Shown here in pieces: positions 7,603-17,102 of a DNA stretch of 35,669 nt (position 1 is the first letter of the stretch; each line of letters opens with the position of its first letter). A program made the position numbers and the translations under genes. The notes under the pieces were generated by a model. That model had not been told where the DNA came from. It ran no database searches and saw only the letters and a program-made list of their open reading frames with translations. The DNA comes from an uncultured Oscillospiraceae bacterium (GTDB lineage Bacteria; Bacillota; Clostridia; Oscillospirales; Ruminococcaceae): contig CATJVQ010000065.1 in the NCBI GenBank assembly GCA_949743955.1, positions 1 to 35,669 on the forward strand, given 5' to 3'.

Positions 7603-8234
7603 AGAGCCTCCAGAGCTTCAAGGGTCTTTTGGGTGGTCTCCTCGACCTTCTCCTGACCCACAACAACGCGCAGGATGCCCTTTTTCTCATAATACCCCTT
7701 GAGCGGTTCGGTCTGCTCGTGATACACACGCAGCCGATCCTGGACCGTCTCGGGTCTGTCGTCCCGGCGGATCTGCAGCTCGCTCCCGCACGCGTCGCAC
7801 ACGCCCTCGCTCTTCGGGGGCTTATACTCCATGTGGTAGCTTGCGCCGCATTTGCCGCATACACGCCGCCCGCCCATGCGCCGCATGATCTTCTCATCCG
7901 GCACGCTCAATTCGATGACGCGGTCGATCTCGACCCCCATTTTATCAAGCGCCTCGGCCTGCGGCACGGTGCGGGGGAACCCGTCGAGGATGAAGCCGTT
8001 CTTGCAGTCGTCCTGCGCGAGACGGTCCTTGATGATGCCGATGACGACCTCGTCCGGCACTAGATCCCCGCGGTCCATATAGCTCTTGGCGTTCTTCCCC
8101 ATCTCGGTCCCCGCGGCGACAGCCTCGCGAAGGCAGTTGCCGGTAGAAATCGTGGGGATGCCCAGCTTCTGGCAGATTATTTCAGCCTGAGTGCCCTTCC
8201 CGGCGCCCGGCGCTCCCAAAAGGATCAACTTCAT
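7599..8234 (-). CDS. adk: Adenylate kinase, zinc-lid form
   Basis: The 211-aa enzyme interconverts ATP + AMP and 2 ADP. The P-loop GAPGAGKGT lies at 7-15, the AMP-binding DGFPRT at 84-89, and a long LID domain carries a zinc site (C126, C129, C146, C149), as in Gram-positive adenylate kinases. Position between secY and map is standard in Firmicutes. The end overlaps map by 4 nt. Confidence 0.97.
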   Translation of the reverse strand: MKLILLGAPGAGKGTQAEIICQKLGIPTISTGNCLREAVAAGTEMGKNAKSYMDRGDLVPDEVVIGIIKDRLAQDDCKNGFILDGFPRTVPQAEALDKMGVEIDRVIELSVPDEKIMRRMGGRRVCGKCGASYHMEYKPPKSEGVCDACGSELQIRRDDRPETVQDRLRVYHEQTEPLKGYYEKKGILRVVVGQEKVEETTQKTLEALEAL

Positions 8235-8264
8235 CGCTTACGCACTCCTTTCGTGACGCTCCCC

Positions 8265-9551
8265 TTATTCGAGGAAGCCCTTATAATGACGCATCATCAT
8301 CTGGCTCTCAAGCTGGCGCACAAAGTCGAGCGCCACACCCACGACGATGATAATCGTCGTACCGCCGAGCGAGATGTTCATTCCGGAGATGGCCCCGAGC
8401 GCAATCGGCAGGATGGCGATGAGCCCCAAGAAAATCGCGCCCACGAGCGTCACGCGCGAGATGACGCGGGAGATGAAATCGCTCGTCGGTTTGCCCGGGC
8501 GGATGCCCGGAATCGCACCGTTGTTGCGGCGCAGGTTGTTCGCCATTTCAATCGGATTGTACTGGATGGCCACATAGAAGTAGTTGAACGCGATGATGAG
8601 CAGGAAATAGAGGATAGCGTAGAGCCAGTTGTTGTAATTGAACCAACCGAGCACGGTATCCCAGAAACCGCCCTCCTTGAGCTGTGCGAAGGAACGGATG
8701 GTGCCGGGAATAGCGAGCAGGGAGCTCGCAAAGATGATAGGCATCACGCCGGACATGTTGACCTTAATCGGCACAAACGAGGACTGCCCGCCGTACATCT
8801 TCCTCCCCACGACGCGCTTGGCATACTGGATGGGGATGCGGCGCTCGGCGTTGGTCATCCACACGATGAAGCCGATGAGCACCACGAACAGCGCGATGAT
8901 GAGCGGAACAAAGAAGTAATACTTCCCGCCGATCTGGAGATACTGCCACATCAGGGCCACGATATGCGGCGCACGGGAAACGATACCGGCGAAGAGCATC
9001 ATCGAGCTGCCGTTGCCGCTACCCTTTTCGTCGATGCGCTCCCCGAGCCACATGACCACGAGACCGCCCGTGATAAAGCAGATGATGATAACGATGGCGG
9101 AGAACACGCCGGAGAAACCATCGCGGTACGCGAGGGCCCCCTGATTGCGCAGCAGGAAGTAATAGGCGACCGCCTGCATCAGCGCCAGGCCCAGCGTGGT
9201 ATACCGGTTGATCTTGTTGAGCTTTTTGCGTCCGTCCTCGCCCTCCTTGGCCATGCGCTCGAGCGCGGGGATGGCCACGGTCAGGAGTTGAATGACGATG
9301 GACGCCGTGATATACGGTGAGATGCCCAGCGCAAAGAGCGTCGCCTGCTCAAATGCGCCGCCGGAAAGGATGTTGATAAATCCCAGCAGGTTTCCGTCCC
9401 CCGCAAGCATCTGCGACATGACGCCCGGATTCAGGTAAGGAACCGGAATCGCCACCGAACCGATACGGTAGATCAGCAGAATCAGCAGGGTGAACGTCAT
9501 CCGTTTGCGGAGGTCCGGAATCTTCCACGCATTGCGCAGGGTTTCCAGCAT
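8265..9551 (-). CDS. secY: Preprotein translocase channel subunit SecY
   Basis: The 428-aa protein has about ten hydrophobic helices and the family landmarks GISPYITASIVIQLL near residue 76 and GIRPGKPTSDFI near residue 298. It forms the conducting channel with SecE and SecG for signal-peptide-bearing proteins such as the secreted ones at the left edge of this window. It begins one nucleotide after the rplO stop (TGA-G-ATG), so re-initiation is likely, and it precedes adk by 30 nt. Confidence 0.98.
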   Translation of the reverse strand: MLETLRNAWKIPDLRKRMTFTLLILLIYRIGSVAIPVPYLNPGVMSQMLAGDGNLLGFINILSGGAFEQATLFALGISPYITASIVIQLLTVAIPALERMAKEGEDGRKKLNKINRYTTLGLALMQAVAYYFLLRNQGALAYRDGFSGVFSAIVIIICFITGGLVVMWLGERIDEKGSGNGSSMMLFAGIVSRAPHIVALMWQYLQIGGKYYFFVPLIIALFVVLIGFIVWMTNAERRIPIQYAKRVVGRKMYGGQSSFVPIKVNMSGVMPIIFASSLLAIPGTIRSFAQLKEGGFWDTVLGWFNYNNWLYAILYFLLIIAFNYFYVAIQYNPIEMANNLRRNNGAIPGIRPGKPTSDFISRVISRVTLVGAIFLGLIAILPIALGAISGMNISLGGTTIIIVVGVALDFVRQLESQMMMRHYKGFLE

Positions 9552-9552
9552 C

Positions 9553-9993
9553 TCAGACCACCTCGGCCTTCCCGCCCGCCGCTTCGATCTTCTCTTTCGC
9601 AGAAGCGGAGAATTTGGCCGCCTTCACCGTCAGCTTCTTTGTGATTTCGCCGCGGCCAAGGATCTTCACCCCGTCGCAGTTCCTCCGCGCGAGCCCCGCC
9701 TCATGCAGCATCTGATGATCGATCACAGTGCCGTCCTCAAAGCGCTCGAGCTCACATACGTTCACTTCCGCGTACACGGTGCGGAAAATGTTGACAAACC
9801 CGCGCTTCGGCAGCCGGCGCTGCAGCGGCATCTGGCCGCCCTCAAAACCGGGGCGTACGCCACCGCCCGAGCGGGCGTTCTGGCCCTTGTGGCCCTTGCC
9901 GGCAGTCTTGCCGTTGCCCGAGCCCGCGCCGCGGCCTACACGGTAGGCCTTTTTCGCGCTGCCCGGCGCAGGAGAAAGTTCATGTAGCTTCAT
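9553..9993 (-). CDS. rplO: 50S ribosomal protein L15
   Basis: The 146-aa product starts [20 protein letters not shown], followed by the Gly-rich basic stretch [22 protein letters not shown] that threads into 23S rRNA. A globular C-terminal half carries [20 protein letters not shown]15 is a late assembly protein of the large subunit. Its ATG overlaps the rpmD stop by 4 nt, and secY begins 1 nt after its own stop. Confidence 0.98.
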   Translation of the reverse strand: MKLHELSPAPGSAKKAYRVGRGAGSGNGKTAGKGHKGQNARSGGGVRPGFEGGQMPLQRRLPKRGFVNIFRTVYAEVNVCELERFEDGTVIDHQMLHEAGLARRNCDGVKILGRGEITKKLTVKAAKFSASAKEKIEAAGGKAEVV

Positions 9994-10178
9994 GACTGCG
10001 CCTCCTCTATCACCTGCAGCAGGTGCGGGATTTTTGCGATTTTGCCGCGCGTGGCGGCATTGTCCGGCTGCTCGGTCGTGTGCCCGACACGCCGAAGGCC
10101 CAGGGAATGCGCAACCGCAATCTGGTCCTTCTTGCAGCCGTTAAGGCTCTTCGCGAGCTTAATCGTCAGCTTTGCCAT
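9990..10178 (-). CDS. rpmD: 50S ribosomal protein L30
   Basis: A 62-aa protein of the short bacterial L30 type: [19 protein letters not shown], then the conserved [15 protein letters not shown] segment, and an [18 protein letters not shown] end. It lies between rpsE (12 nt) and rplO (4-nt overlap). L30 binds 23S rRNA on the large subunit surface and is absent from some bacteria, so its presence is mildly informative. Confidence 0.96.
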   Translation of the reverse strand: MAKLTIKLAKSLNGCKKDQIAVAHSLGLRRVGHTTEQPDNAATRGKIAKIPHLLQVIEEAQS

Positions 10179-10190
10179 GCCGCGACCTCC

Positions 10191-10691
10191 TTAACCCAGA
10201 ATTTCCGCGGCGTTCTTGCCGCGGATCGCCGCGACCTGCTCCACGTTCCGCAGCGACCGCAGCCCCTGCATCGTGGCTGTCACGACGTTGCACGGATTGT
10301 TCGAGCGCAGGCTCTTCGTGCGGATGTCACGGATACCGGCCACCTCCAGCACGGCGCGCACTGGGCCGCCCGCGATAACGCCGGTGCCCTTCGGGGCCGG
10401 CTTCATCAGCACACGCCCCGCGCCGAACTCGCCGATGATCTCGTGCGGGATAGTTGTCCCTTTGAGCGCGATGTGGTACAGGTTCTTTTTCGCGTCCTCG
10501 ATGCCCTTGCGGATGGCGTCGGGGACCTCGCCCGCCTTGCCGATGCCGAAGCCGACGGTGCCGTTGCCATCGCCGACGACGACAAGGGCCGCGAACTTAA
10601 AGATACGCCCGCCCTTGACGGTCTTCGCCACACGGTTGATCGAAACAACTTTTTCGCTCAGATCGAGCGTTGTTGCATCTATACGAGTCAA
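10191..10691 (-). CDS. rpsE: 30S ribosomal protein S5
   Basis: TTG 10689-10691, 8 nt after AAGGAGG, gives the expected 166-aa product; further in-frame codons upstream run back into rplR. The N-terminal double-stranded RNA-binding domain includes [20 protein letters not shown] and [17 protein letters not shown] (about residues 18-60). A C-terminal ribosomal S5 fold follows with [13 protein letters not shown]5 acts with S4 in decoding fidelity and in unwinding mRNA at the entry channel. Confidence 0.97.
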   Translation of the reverse strand: MTRIDATTLDLSEKVVSINRVAKTVKGGRIFKFAALVVVGDGNGTVGFGIGKAGEVPDAIRKGIEDAKKNLYHIALKGTTIPHEIIGEFGAGRVLMKPAPKGTGVIAGGPVRAVLEVAGIRDIRTKSLRSNNPCNVVTATMQGLRSLRNVEQVAAIRGKNAAEILG

Positions 10692-10710
10692 ACAGGTCTC
10701 CTCCTTACCC

Positions 10711-11067
10711 CTAGAATTTGAGTCCGCCCTCGCGGGCGCCCTCGGCCAGCTCCTTGACGCGGCCATGGTAAAGGTAGCCGCTGCGGTCGAACACGACCTC
10801 GGTGATGCCCTTTTCCTGCGCGCGTGCCGCGATGGTCTTGCCTACCTTGGCCGCCGCCTCCTTATTGCCGCCCCAGCCGAAGTCCTTCTCGACACTTGAG
10901 GCGCTCGCAAGCGTTACACCGGCGACATCGTCGATGAGCTGCGCGTAGATGTGCTTCGCGGAGCGGAAGACGTTGAGCCTCGGCCGCTCGGCGGTGCCGG
11001 AAATCTTCCCGCGCACACGCACGTGGCGGTGACGGCGCGCCTGCTTGCTGTCGGGTCTTTTCACCAT
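10711..11067 (-). CDS. rplR: 50S ribosomal protein L18
   Basis: A 118-aa protein with an Arg-rich N-terminus ([23 protein letters not shown]), followed by the [20 protein letters not shown] block and a [24 protein letters not shown] end, all diagnostic of L18. It binds 5S rRNA with L5 and anchors it to the central protuberance. It follows rplF by 14 nt and precedes rpsE by 19 nt. Confidence 0.98.
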   Translation of the reverse strand: MVKRPDSKQARRHRHVRVRGKISGTAERPRLNVFRSAKHIYAQLIDDVAGVTLASASSVEKDFGWGGNKEAAAKVGKTIAARAQEKGITEVVFDRSGYLYHGRVKELAEGAREGGLKF

Positions 11068-11081
11068 TGCTGTTCCCTCCT

Positions 11082-11621
11082 TTACTTCTTGCCTGTCTTG
11101 CCTTCCTTGCGGATGATGACCTCATCCGCGTATTTGATGCCCTTGCCCTTATACGGCTCCGGCGGACGCTTACCGCGGATTTCGCTCGCGAACTGCCCGA
11201 CCTGCTGCTTGTTGGCGCCGGTGACAACAATCTTGTTCGGCGCGGGCACGTCAATCGTGATGCCCTCCGGCTCCGGCATGATGACCTGATGGGAATAGCC
11301 CACCGTGAGAACAAGGTTCTTCCCCTGCTTGGCCGCGCGGTAACCGACACCGTTGACCTCGAGCTCCTTAGTGAAGCCTGTCGCCACGCCGTTGACGGCG
11401 TTCGCCACGAGCGAACGGGTCAGGCCGTGGAGGCTGCGGTGCTCCTTATCATCGCTCGGGCGGGTGACGGTGATGACACCGCCCTCCATCGTGAGCGTCA
11501 TGGACGGATGCGTATCCAGCTCGTTGTGCCCCTTCGGGCCCTTGGCGGAGACGTGATGCCCGTCAATCTTGACTTCGACTCCGGCAGGGATATGAATCGG
11601 CTTTCTGCCTGTACGTGACAT
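11082..11621 (-). CDS. rplF: 50S ribosomal protein L6
   Basis: The 179-aa product has the two repeated alpha/beta domains of L6. It starts [18 protein letters not shown] and holds the C-terminal signature [23 protein letters not shown]6 sits near the sarcin-ricin loop and the stalk base, where the GTPase factors bind. It is in the usual rpsH-rplF-rplR order. Confidence 0.98.
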   Translation of the reverse strand: MSRTGRKPIHIPAGVEVKIDGHHVSAKGPKGHNELDTHPSMTLTMEGGVITVTRPSDDKEHRSLHGLTRSLVANAVNGVATGFTKELEVNGVGYRAAKQGKNLVLTVGYSHQVIMPEPEGITIDVPAPNKIVVTGANKQQVGQFASEIRGKRPPEPYKGKGIKYADEVIIRKEGKTGKK

Positions 11622-11636
11622 AATTCTCTGCCCCCC

Positions 11637-12035
11637 TTACCAGACGAATGCGAGGACTTCGCCGCCGACATGCTCTTTGCGAGCCTGCTTGTCGGTCATG
11701 ATTCCCTTCGGGGTGCTCATGATGGCGATGCCCAGGCCCTTCATGACCTTGGGCGCATCCTTGCAGGACGTGTAGATGCGCAGGCCGGGCTTGGAGACCC
11801 TGCGCAGCCCCGTAATGATCTGCGATTTGTTGGGGCCATATTTTAACACAATGCGGATGGCTCCCTGCTTCCCGTCGTCGATGACGGAGAAGCTCTTGAT
11901 ATACCCCTCGTCGAGAAGGATCTGCGCGATGGCCTCCTTCATTTTCGAAGCGGGGATGTCAACCGTATCATGCTTCGCCGAATTCGCGTTGCGGATGCGC
12001 GTGAGCATATCGGCGACCGTATCGGTAAGATACAT
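11637..12035 (-). CDS. rpsH: 30S ribosomal protein S8
   Basis: A 132-aa protein starting [22 protein letters not shown] and carrying the C-terminal [27 protein letters not shown]8 is a primary 16S binder of the central domain. In E. coli it is the translational repressor of the spc operon; whether that holds here is unknown, and I see no mimic of its target near rplE. It lies 38 nt after rpsN. Confidence 0.98.
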   Translation of the reverse strand: MYLTDTVADMLTRIRNANSAKHDTVDIPASKMKEAIAQILLDEGYIKSFSVIDDGKQGAIRIVLKYGPNKSQIITGLRRVSKPGLRIYTSCKDAPKVMKGLGIAIMSTPKGIMTDKQARKEHVGGEVLAFVW

Positions 12036-12073
12036 TCCGTAACTCCTCCTTTGTGTTGCGCTTCACGCCGGGT

Positions 12074-12259
12074 TTACCAGCTCGCCTTCTTCACGCCGGG
12101 AATCTGGCCGCTGTACGCGAGATTCCGAAAGCAGATACGGCAGATGCCGTACTTGCGCAGGTAGGCGTGGGGCCTGCCGCAGATTTTGCACCGGTTATAC
12201 GCGCGCGTGGAGAACTTCGGGGCTCTTTGCTGCTTGGCGATCATGCTCTTCTTAGCCAA
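12074..12259 (-). CDS. rpsN: 30S ribosomal protein S14, type Z (zinc)
   Basis: A 61-aa zinc-ribbon S14 read from TTG 12257-12259, with GGAGG about 10 nt upstream. Ligands C24, C27, C40 and C43 are intact, and it ends in the conserved [11 protein letters not shown]. This short form is the zinc-dependent paralogue used under zinc sufficiency; many Firmicutes also keep a zinc-free copy elsewhere. S14 contacts the head of the small subunit next to S3 and S10. Confidence 0.97.
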   Translation of the reverse strand: MAKKSMIAKQQRAPKFSTRAYNRCKICGRPHAYLRKYGICRICFRNLAYSGQIPGVKKASW

Positions 12260-12274
12260 CTTGAATTTTCCTCC

Positions 12275-12817
12275 TTACTTCGCAAACGGCGCGCCCATCA
12301 GCGTGAGCAGCTCGCGGGCTTCCTCGTCGGTTTTGGCGGTCGTGACAAAGCTTAAGTCCATACCGCGGACCTTGTCGATCTTGTCGTATTCGATTTCCGG
12401 GAAAATGAGCTGCTCGCGGATGCCCATGTTATAGTTGCCGCGTCCGTCAAAGCCGTTGCCGTTAATGCCGCGGAAGTCGCGCACCCGCGGCAGCGCCACG
12501 TTGAAGAACCGGTCGACAAACTCATACATCCTGTCTCCGCGCAGCGTCACTTTGACACCGATCTTCATCCCTTCACGAACCTTGAAGTTCGCGACCGACT
12601 TCTTCGCCACGCACACCACCGGCTTCTGGCCCGTGATGGCCGCGAGATCCGTCATTATCGCGTCGATGGCCTTCGGGTTGGCAATCGCTTCCCCGCAGCC
12701 CACATTGATGACGATCTTATCGAGCTTCGGGATCTGCATGACACTCTTGTAGCCGAATTTCTTCATCAGCGCCGGCGCGATGTCCTTCTGATAGGACTCT
12801 TTCAGTCTTGCTGCCAT
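12275..12817 (-). CDS. rplE: 50S ribosomal protein L5
   Basis: The 180-aa product carries the L5 signature near residues 55-75 ([23 protein letters not shown]) and the [21 protein letters not shown] block. L5 binds 5S rRNA with L18 and contacts the P-site tRNA elbow and S13 in an inter-subunit bridge. It follows rplX by 16 nt. Confidence 0.98.
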   Translation of the reverse strand: MAARLKESYQKDIAPALMKKFGYKSVMQIPKLDKIVINVGCGEAIANPKAIDAIMTDLAAITGQKPVVCVAKKSVANFKVREGMKIGVKVTLRGDRMYEFVDRFFNVALPRVRDFRGINGNGFDGRGNYNMGIREQLIFPEIEYDKIDKVRGMDLSFVTTAKTDEEARELLTLMGAPFAK

Positions 12818-12833
12818 GTACTCTCCTCCTCAC

Positions 12834-13169
12834 TCAAAAAGATTCGCCGCAGCGCACGCATACGCGCTCCTTCGTGCCGTCATCGAGGATGCGGTGGCGG
12901 AGACGGGTCGTTTTGCTGCACTTCGGGCACACCAGCATCGCCTTGCTCGAATAGAACGGGGCTTCGGCCGAGACAATGCCGCCCGCCTGACCCACTGCGC
13001 GGGGCTTGACGTGCTTGGTGGCGACGTTCAGGCCTTCAACGATGATTTTCCCTTCCTTCGGGCTCACCTCGAGGACCTTGCCGCGCTTGCCGCGGTCCTT
13101 GCCGGAAATGAGCTCCACCGTATCGCCCTTCTTGACATGGAGCTTGTGGACGATCTGCTTCTTATTCAA
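12834..13169 (-). CDS. rplX: 50S ribosomal protein L24 with C-terminal zinc ribbon
   Basis: The start is TTG 13167-13169, giving 111 aa. A KOW motif occupies the N-terminal part (HVKKGDTVELISGKDRGKRGKV). The C-terminal half has two CxxC pairs (CPKC about 81-84 and CVRC about 105-108) followed by GESF, forming a zinc-ribbon-like end common in Gram-positive L24. L24 is one of the two assembly initiators of the 50S subunit and later lies at the tunnel exit. Confidence 0.96.
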   Translation of the reverse strand: MNKKQIVHKLHVKKGDTVELISGKDRGKRGKVLEVSPKEGKIIVEGLNVATKHVKPRAVGQAGGIVSAEAPFYSSKAMLVCPKCSKTTRLRHRILDDGTKERVCVRCGESF

Positions 13170-13182
13170 TTCGCTGCACCTC

Positions 13183-13551
13183 CTAGAGAACCTCTGGGGC
13201 GAGGCTGAGAATCTTCAGGTATTCCTTGTCGCGCAGCTCTCTCGCCACGGGTCCAAAAATACGGGTGCCCCTCGGGTTTTTATCTTCTCTGATGATGACG
13301 GCCGCGTTTTCGTCGAAGCGGATATACGTTCCGTCAGCACGGCGCACGCCCTTCGCGGAGCGCACGATCACGGCTTTTACCACATCGCCCTTCTTCACGG
13401 TGCCGCCCGGCGCGGCCTTCTTGACACTGGCCACGACCACGTCGCCGATATTGGCGTAGCGCCGGCGGGAACCGCCGAGCACGCGGATGCACATCAGTTC
13501 CTTCGCGCCCGTGTTGTCGGCGACCTTGAGATGGGTCTGCATCTGTATCAC
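13183..13551 (-). CDS. rplN: 50S ribosomal protein L14
   Basis: The start is GTG 13549-13551 and the product is 122 aa, with the invariant [18 protein letters not shown] opening and [28 protein letters not shown] close. L14 is a five-stranded barrel at the subunit interface that contacts L19 and 16S rRNA, and is a target of the silencing factor RsfS. It sits between rpsQ and rplX as usual. Confidence 0.98.
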   Translation of the reverse strand: MIQMQTHLKVADNTGAKELMCIRVLGGSRRRYANIGDVVVASVKKAAPGGTVKKGDVVKAVIVRSAKGVRRADGTYIRFDENAAVIIREDKNPRGTRIFGPVARELRDKEYLKILSLAPEVL

Positions 13552-13575
13552 AGAGCGTTCCTCCTTTCAATCCGG

Positions 13576-13839
13576 TTATTTCGCCTTTTCCAGAATCTTG
13601 ACGAGTCTCCAGCGCTTGTCGTGGGAAAGGGGACGCGTCTCCATGACCTGCACCTTGTCGCCGATGCCGCACTCGTTCTTCTCGTCGTGCGCCTTGAGCT
13701 TGTAGGTGCTCTTGATAATCTTCTTATACAAAGGGTGCTTGACGTTGTCCTTGATGGCGACGACGATTGTCTTATCCATCTTATCCGAGACAACGGTGCC
13801 GACCCGGACCTTACGGTTATTGCGCGTTGCGTTCTCCAA
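13576..13839 (-). CDS. rpsQ: 30S ribosomal protein S17
   Basis: Read from TTG 13837-13839, the product is 87 aa. An OB-fold protein with [16 protein letters not shown] and [29 protein letters not shown], diagnostic of S17. It is a primary binder of the 5' domain of 16S rRNA. It follows rpmC by 21 nt. Confidence 0.97.
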   Translation of the reverse strand: MENATRNNRKVRVGTVVSDKMDKTIVVAIKDNVKHPLYKKIIKSTYKLKAHDEKNECGIGDKVQVMETRPLSHDKRWRLVKILEKAK

Positions 13840-13860
13840 GTGAAAAGTCCTCCCTTCGGC

Positions 13861-14061
13861 TTACTTCGCTTCCTGGCGGCTCTGTTCGCACAGAATCGTC
13901 AGGATACGGGCAATGTCCTTCTTGACCGCCTTAATTCGGGTGGGATTTTCGAGCTGGTTTATCGCAAGCTGGAAACGCAGCTGGAAAAGCTCGGCCTTCA
14001 GGTCGGTCAGTTTTTCGTTGAGCTCCGCGGTGGAAAGCTCTCTCAGCTCTGCGGCCTTCAT
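13861..14061 (-). CDS. rpmC: 50S ribosomal protein L29
   Basis: A 66-aa helical hairpin starting [20 protein letters not shown] and holding the conserved [21 protein letters not shown]29 lies at the tunnel exit beside L23, where SRP and trigger factor dock. Its ATG overlaps the rplP stop by 4 nt, implying translational coupling. Confidence 0.97.
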   Translation of the reverse strand: MKAAELRELSTAELNEKLTDLKAELFQLRFQLAINQLENPTRIKAVKKDIARILTILCEQSRQEAK

Positions 14062-14489
14062 TCAGCCTCGCCCTCCTTCACGGCTTCTTTACGGATAAAT
14101 TTACACTTGATCGGCAGCTTGTACGCAGCCAAGCGCATAGCCTCGCGCGCCAGCTCCTCGGTGACGCCGCCGATTTCAAACATCACCCTGCCGGGCTTTA
14201 CCACACTCACCCAGTATTCCGGGCTACCCTTACCGGAACCCATTCGGGTCTCGGCCGGCTTCTCGGTGATGGGCTTGTCGGGGAAAATCTTGATCCAGAC
14301 CTGGCCGCCGCGCTTGATGTAACGCGTCATGGCGATACGGGCCGCCTCAATCTGGTTGGAGGTGATCCACGCCGGCTCGAGCGCCTGCAGACCGTACTCG
14401 CCGTAGGTCAGCGTATTGCCGCGGTCCGCCTGGCCCTTCATCCGCCCGCGGTGTACGCGGCGGTACTTCACTCTCTTCGGAAGCAGCAT
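14058..14489 (-). CDS. rplP: 50S ribosomal protein L16
   Basis: A 143-aa protein starting [20 protein letters not shown], with the [20 protein letters not shown]-type segment (here [16 protein letters not shown]) and [19 protein letters not shown], standard L16. It shapes the A-site tRNA pocket and joins late in 50S assembly. It shares a base with the rpsC stop (TAATG) and overlaps rpmC by 4 nt. Confidence 0.98.
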   Translation of the reverse strand: MLLPKRVKYRRVHRGRMKGQADRGNTLTYGEYGLQALEPAWITSNQIEAARIAMTRYIKRGGQVWIKIFPDKPITEKPAETRMGSGKGSPEYWVSVVKPGRVMFEIGGVTEELAREAMRLAAYKLPIKCKFIRKEAVKEGEAE

Positions 14490-15277
14490 TACTGATTGCC
14501 CCCTTCCTGCCTGGCAGCGCGCGGGGCGCCGTCACGGCGGTCGTTTCTCGGGCGGCGGTCGCGCCGGTCTCTCGGCGGACGGCTATCTCTCGGAGGCTCC
14601 GGACGTGTCGAAGCGGCACGCGCGTCCCCGAGCACCTCGCCCGTATAGATCCATACCTTCACGCCGATGCGCCCATAGGTGGTGTGCGCTTCGGCCAAGC
14701 CGTAGTCAATGTCGGCGCGCAGTGTCTGCACCGGGGTCCTGCCCTCGTGGTAGCTCTCGTCGCGCGCGATTTCCGCGCCGCCCAAGCGGCCGGACACCTT
14801 GACTTTCACGCCCTTCGCTCCCAGGCGCATGGCGCGCTGGATGGCCTGCTTCATCGCCCGGCGGAAGCTGATGCGCCGCTCGAGCTGGCTGGCAATCGAC
14901 TCGGCCACGAGCTGCGCGTTCTTATCCGGCTGCCGTACCTCGACGATATTGACGAAGACGTTCTTCTTCTCCTCCGGCTTCTTGCCCTTGTTGACAAGAT
15001 CCTCGCACAGCAGGCGCAGCTTCTCAATCTCCGTGCCGCCCTTGCCGATGACCATGCCCGGCTTCGCGCAGTGGATGTGAATGCGGACTCTCGAAGCGTC
15101 GCGCTCGATTTCAATCCGGGGCACGCCCGCGCCGTAGAGGGTCTTCTTGAGGAATTTGCGGATGCGGTAGTCCTCTACGAGAGTGTCGCCAAAGACATCG
15201 TCCTTAGCATACCAGCGGGAGTCCCAGTCCTTAATAATGCCCACACGAAGGCCGTGGGGATTTACTTTTTGGCCCAT
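14489..15277 (-). CDS. rpsC: 30S ribosomal protein S3 with Arg-rich C-terminal extension
   Basis: The 262-aa product is longer than Firmicutes S3 (about 220 aa). It has the [20 protein letters not shown] opening, a KH type-2 domain with GMVIGKGG at 74-81, and the S3 C-terminal domain ending near GEVLGDAR (220). From about 221 on, a low-complexity tail rich in Arg, Asp and Pro continues to 262. S3 lines the mRNA entry channel and has helicase activity with S4 and S5. The tail may contact mRNA or rRNA, which is inference. It overlaps rplP by one base. Confidence 0.97.
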   Translation of the reverse strand: MGQKVNPHGLRVGIIKDWDSRWYAKDDVFGDTLVEDYRIRKFLKKTLYGAGVPRIEIERDASRVRIHIHCAKPGMVIGKGGTEIEKLRLLCEDLVNKGKKPEEKKNVFVNIVEVRQPDKNAQLVAESIASQLERRISFRRAMKQAIQRAMRLGAKGVKVKVSGRLGGAEIARDESYHEGRTPVQTLRADIDYGLAEAHTTYGRIGVKVWIYTGEVLGDARAASTRPEPPRDSRPPRDRRDRRPRNDRRDGAPRAARQEGGNQ

Positions 15278-15294
15278 TGTTTACCTCCTCCTGC

Positions 15295-15630
15295 TTATTC
15301 CTTCTCTTTGAGGACAAGCGTGATATGTGACGTTCTTTTCAGCACGCGGAAGGCCCTGCCCTGTGCGCGCGGACGAATGCGTTTGAGGATGGGTCCGGGC
15401 GTGGCGAAGCACTCCGCGACGTAGAGGTCGTTTTCGTTCATGCTGTGGTTATTCACCGCGTTGGCGGCGGCGGACTTTAAGAGCTTCGAGAGCAGCTCGC
15501 TTGCGGCCTTGGGCGTCTCGCGCAGGATGGCTGCCGCGAGGGCGAGATCCTTGCCGCGGATGAGGTCGAGCACAATCTGCACCTTGCGGGGCGAAATGCG
15601 GGCGTATCTCAGATGCGCTTTTGCTTCCAT
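15295..15630 (-). CDS. rplV: 50S ribosomal protein L22
   Basis: A 111-aa protein with the [19 protein letters not shown] signature near the N-terminus. Its C-terminal beta-hairpin ([23 protein letters not shown]) reaches the constriction of the nascent-peptide tunnel, a region where macrolide-resistance changes occur in other bacteria. It lies between rpsS and rpsC, with spacings of 28 and 17 nt. Confidence 0.98.
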   Translation of the reverse strand: MEAKAHLRYARISPRKVQIVLDLIRGKDLALAAAILRETPKAASELLSKLLKSAAANAVNNHSMNENDLYVAECFATPGPILKRIRPRAQGRAFRVLKRTSHITLVLKEKE

Positions 15631-15658
15631 TGTATGGTTTCCTCCTTTCGCCCTGCGT

Positions 15659-15931
15659 TTACTGGCTCTTACGGGCGCCGGCGTGTCCCTTATAAGTCCT
15701 GGTGGGGGCGAACTCGCCGAGCTTATGCCCCACCATGTCCTCCGTCACGTAAACCGGCACATGCTTGCGCCCGTCGTGTACGGCGAACGTATGGCCGACG
15801 AAATCGGGGAAAATCGTGGAGGAGCGGCTCCAGGTCTTCAGCACGCGCTTCTCGCCCTGGCTGTTCATCTCCTGGACCCTCTTGAGCAGAACGGGCTGCA
15901 CGAACGGTCCCTTCTTAACACTTCTACCCAT
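15659..15931 (-). CDS. rpsS: 30S ribosomal protein S19
   Basis: ATG 15929-15931 gives 90 aa starting [19 protein letters not shown], the family N-terminus. The conserved [39 protein letters not shown]-type core is present in pieces through residue 80. S19 sits in the small-subunit head with S13, near the A-site finger bridge. It starts 20 nt after rplB. Confidence 0.98.
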   Translation of the reverse strand: MGRSVKKGPFVQPVLLKRVQEMNSQGEKRVLKTWSRSSTIFPDFVGHTFAVHDGRKHVPVYVTEDMVGHKLGEFAPTRTYKGHAGARKSQ

Positions 15932-15951
15932 TAAATCTGCCTCCTTCCGGC

Positions 15952-16785
15952 CTACTTGGCGCCCCGACGTTTGACGATAAACTTGTCGGAGCGGTTGTGG
16001 TGGGCCCTTGTCTTGTAGCCGAGAGCCGGCTTGCCCCACGGGGTTACGGGGCCCGGACGGCCGATGGGGCTCTTGCCCTCGCCGCCGCCGTGCGGATGGT
16101 CGCACGGGTTCATGACGGAACCGCGGACGGTCGGACGGATGCCCATATGGCGCTTGCGGCCCGCTTTGCCGATCTTAACGTTCTCGTGGTCAAGGTTGCC
16201 CATCTGGCCGATGGTGGCCATGCAGCCCACGGGGATGTTGCGCAGCTCCCCGGACGGAAGGCGGACCAGCGCGTAAGCGCCCTCCTTCGCCATGAGCTGA
16301 GCCATGACGCCGGCCGAACGCGCGAGCTGGGCGCCCTTGCCGGGATAAAGCTCCACATTGTGGATGAACGTGCCAACGGGGATGTTCCGCATCGGCAGCG
16401 CGTTGCCGGGCTTAATGTCAGCGCCGGTGCCGGAGACAACCGTGTCCCCAACCTTCAGTCCGTTCGGGGCGAGGATGTAGCGTTTCTCGCCGTCCTCATA
16501 CTGCACGAGCGCGATGTGTCCGGTGCGGTTCGGATCGTACTCAAGGGTGAGCACCTTCGCGGGCATATCGTGCTTGTCGCGCTTAAAGTCGATGATGCGG
16601 TATTTTCTCCTGTTGCCGCCGCCTTTGTGGCGGACGGTGATCCTCCCGTAGGAGTTGCGGCCGGAATGCTTTTTGATCGGGGCCAGCAGGCTTCTCTCGG
16701 GGGCCACCTTCGACAGCGAAGAGAAATCGGTCACAGTCATGTTCCGGGTGCCCGGCGTCATGGGTTTATAGGCTTTAATCGCCAT
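15952..16785 (-). CDS. rplB: 50S ribosomal protein L2
   Basis: The 277-aa product has an N-terminal OB fold and a C-terminal SH3-like domain. The conserved loop with [17 protein letters not shown] (about 229-246) includes the His implicated in peptidyl-transferase centre organisation. It starts [19 protein letters not shown]2 is among the oldest ribosomal proteins and bridges the subunits. It follows rplW by 23 nt. Confidence 0.98.
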   Translation of the reverse strand: MAIKAYKPMTPGTRNMTVTDFSSLSKVAPERSLLAPIKKHSGRNSYGRITVRHKGGGNRRKYRIIDFKRDKHDMPAKVLTLEYDPNRTGHIALVQYEDGEKRYILAPNGLKVGDTVVSGTGADIKPGNALPMRNIPVGTFIHNVELYPGKGAQLARSAGVMAQLMAKEGAYALVRLPSGELRNIPVGCMATIGQMGNLDHENVKIGKAGRKRHMGIRPTVRGSVMNPCDHPHGGGEGKSPIGRPGPVTPWGKPALGYKTRAHHNRSDKFIVKRRGAK

Positions 16786-16808
16786 TCGATTTCACTCTCC
16801 TCTCGTTG

Positions 16809-17102
16809 TTACACCATGCTCTCGAAGAACTCGATGCCCTTGGAGTCCTCGGTCAGGGTGACGATGGCCTTTTTCCACGAGGGAGTGTACCCGCCGTGGA
16901 GGCCCTGCCTCTTATAGCGTCCGCGCACATGGGCGGTGTTGACCTTGGCGACCTTCACCTCAAAGACAGACTCGACCGCCTGGGCGATTTCGATCTTGTT
17001 CGCGGACTTTAAGACCTTGAAAGTGTACTTGCGCAGCGCTATATCGGCCATGCTCTGCTCGGTGATGATGGGGCGGAGAATGACGTCATGCGGAGTTTTC
17101 AT
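16809..17102 (-). CDS. rplW: 50S ribosomal protein L23
   Basis: A 97-aa protein starting MKTPHDVILRPIITEQSM, with KYTFKVLKSANKIEIAQAVE and the extended loop VNTAHVRGRYKRQG that inserts into the tunnel. L23 is the docking site for trigger factor and SRP. Its ATG shares a base with the rplD stop, so the two are tightly linked. Confidence 0.97.
   Translation of the reverse strand: MKTPHDVILRPIITEQSMADIALRKYTFKVLKSANKIEIAQAVESVFEVKVAKVNTAHVRGRYKRQGLHGGYTPSWKKAIVTLTEDSKGIEFFESMV

Noticed and set aside
13006-14322. A 438-codon plus-strand frame opposite rplX-rplP
   Set aside because: Shadow of conserved ribosomal genes on the other strand.
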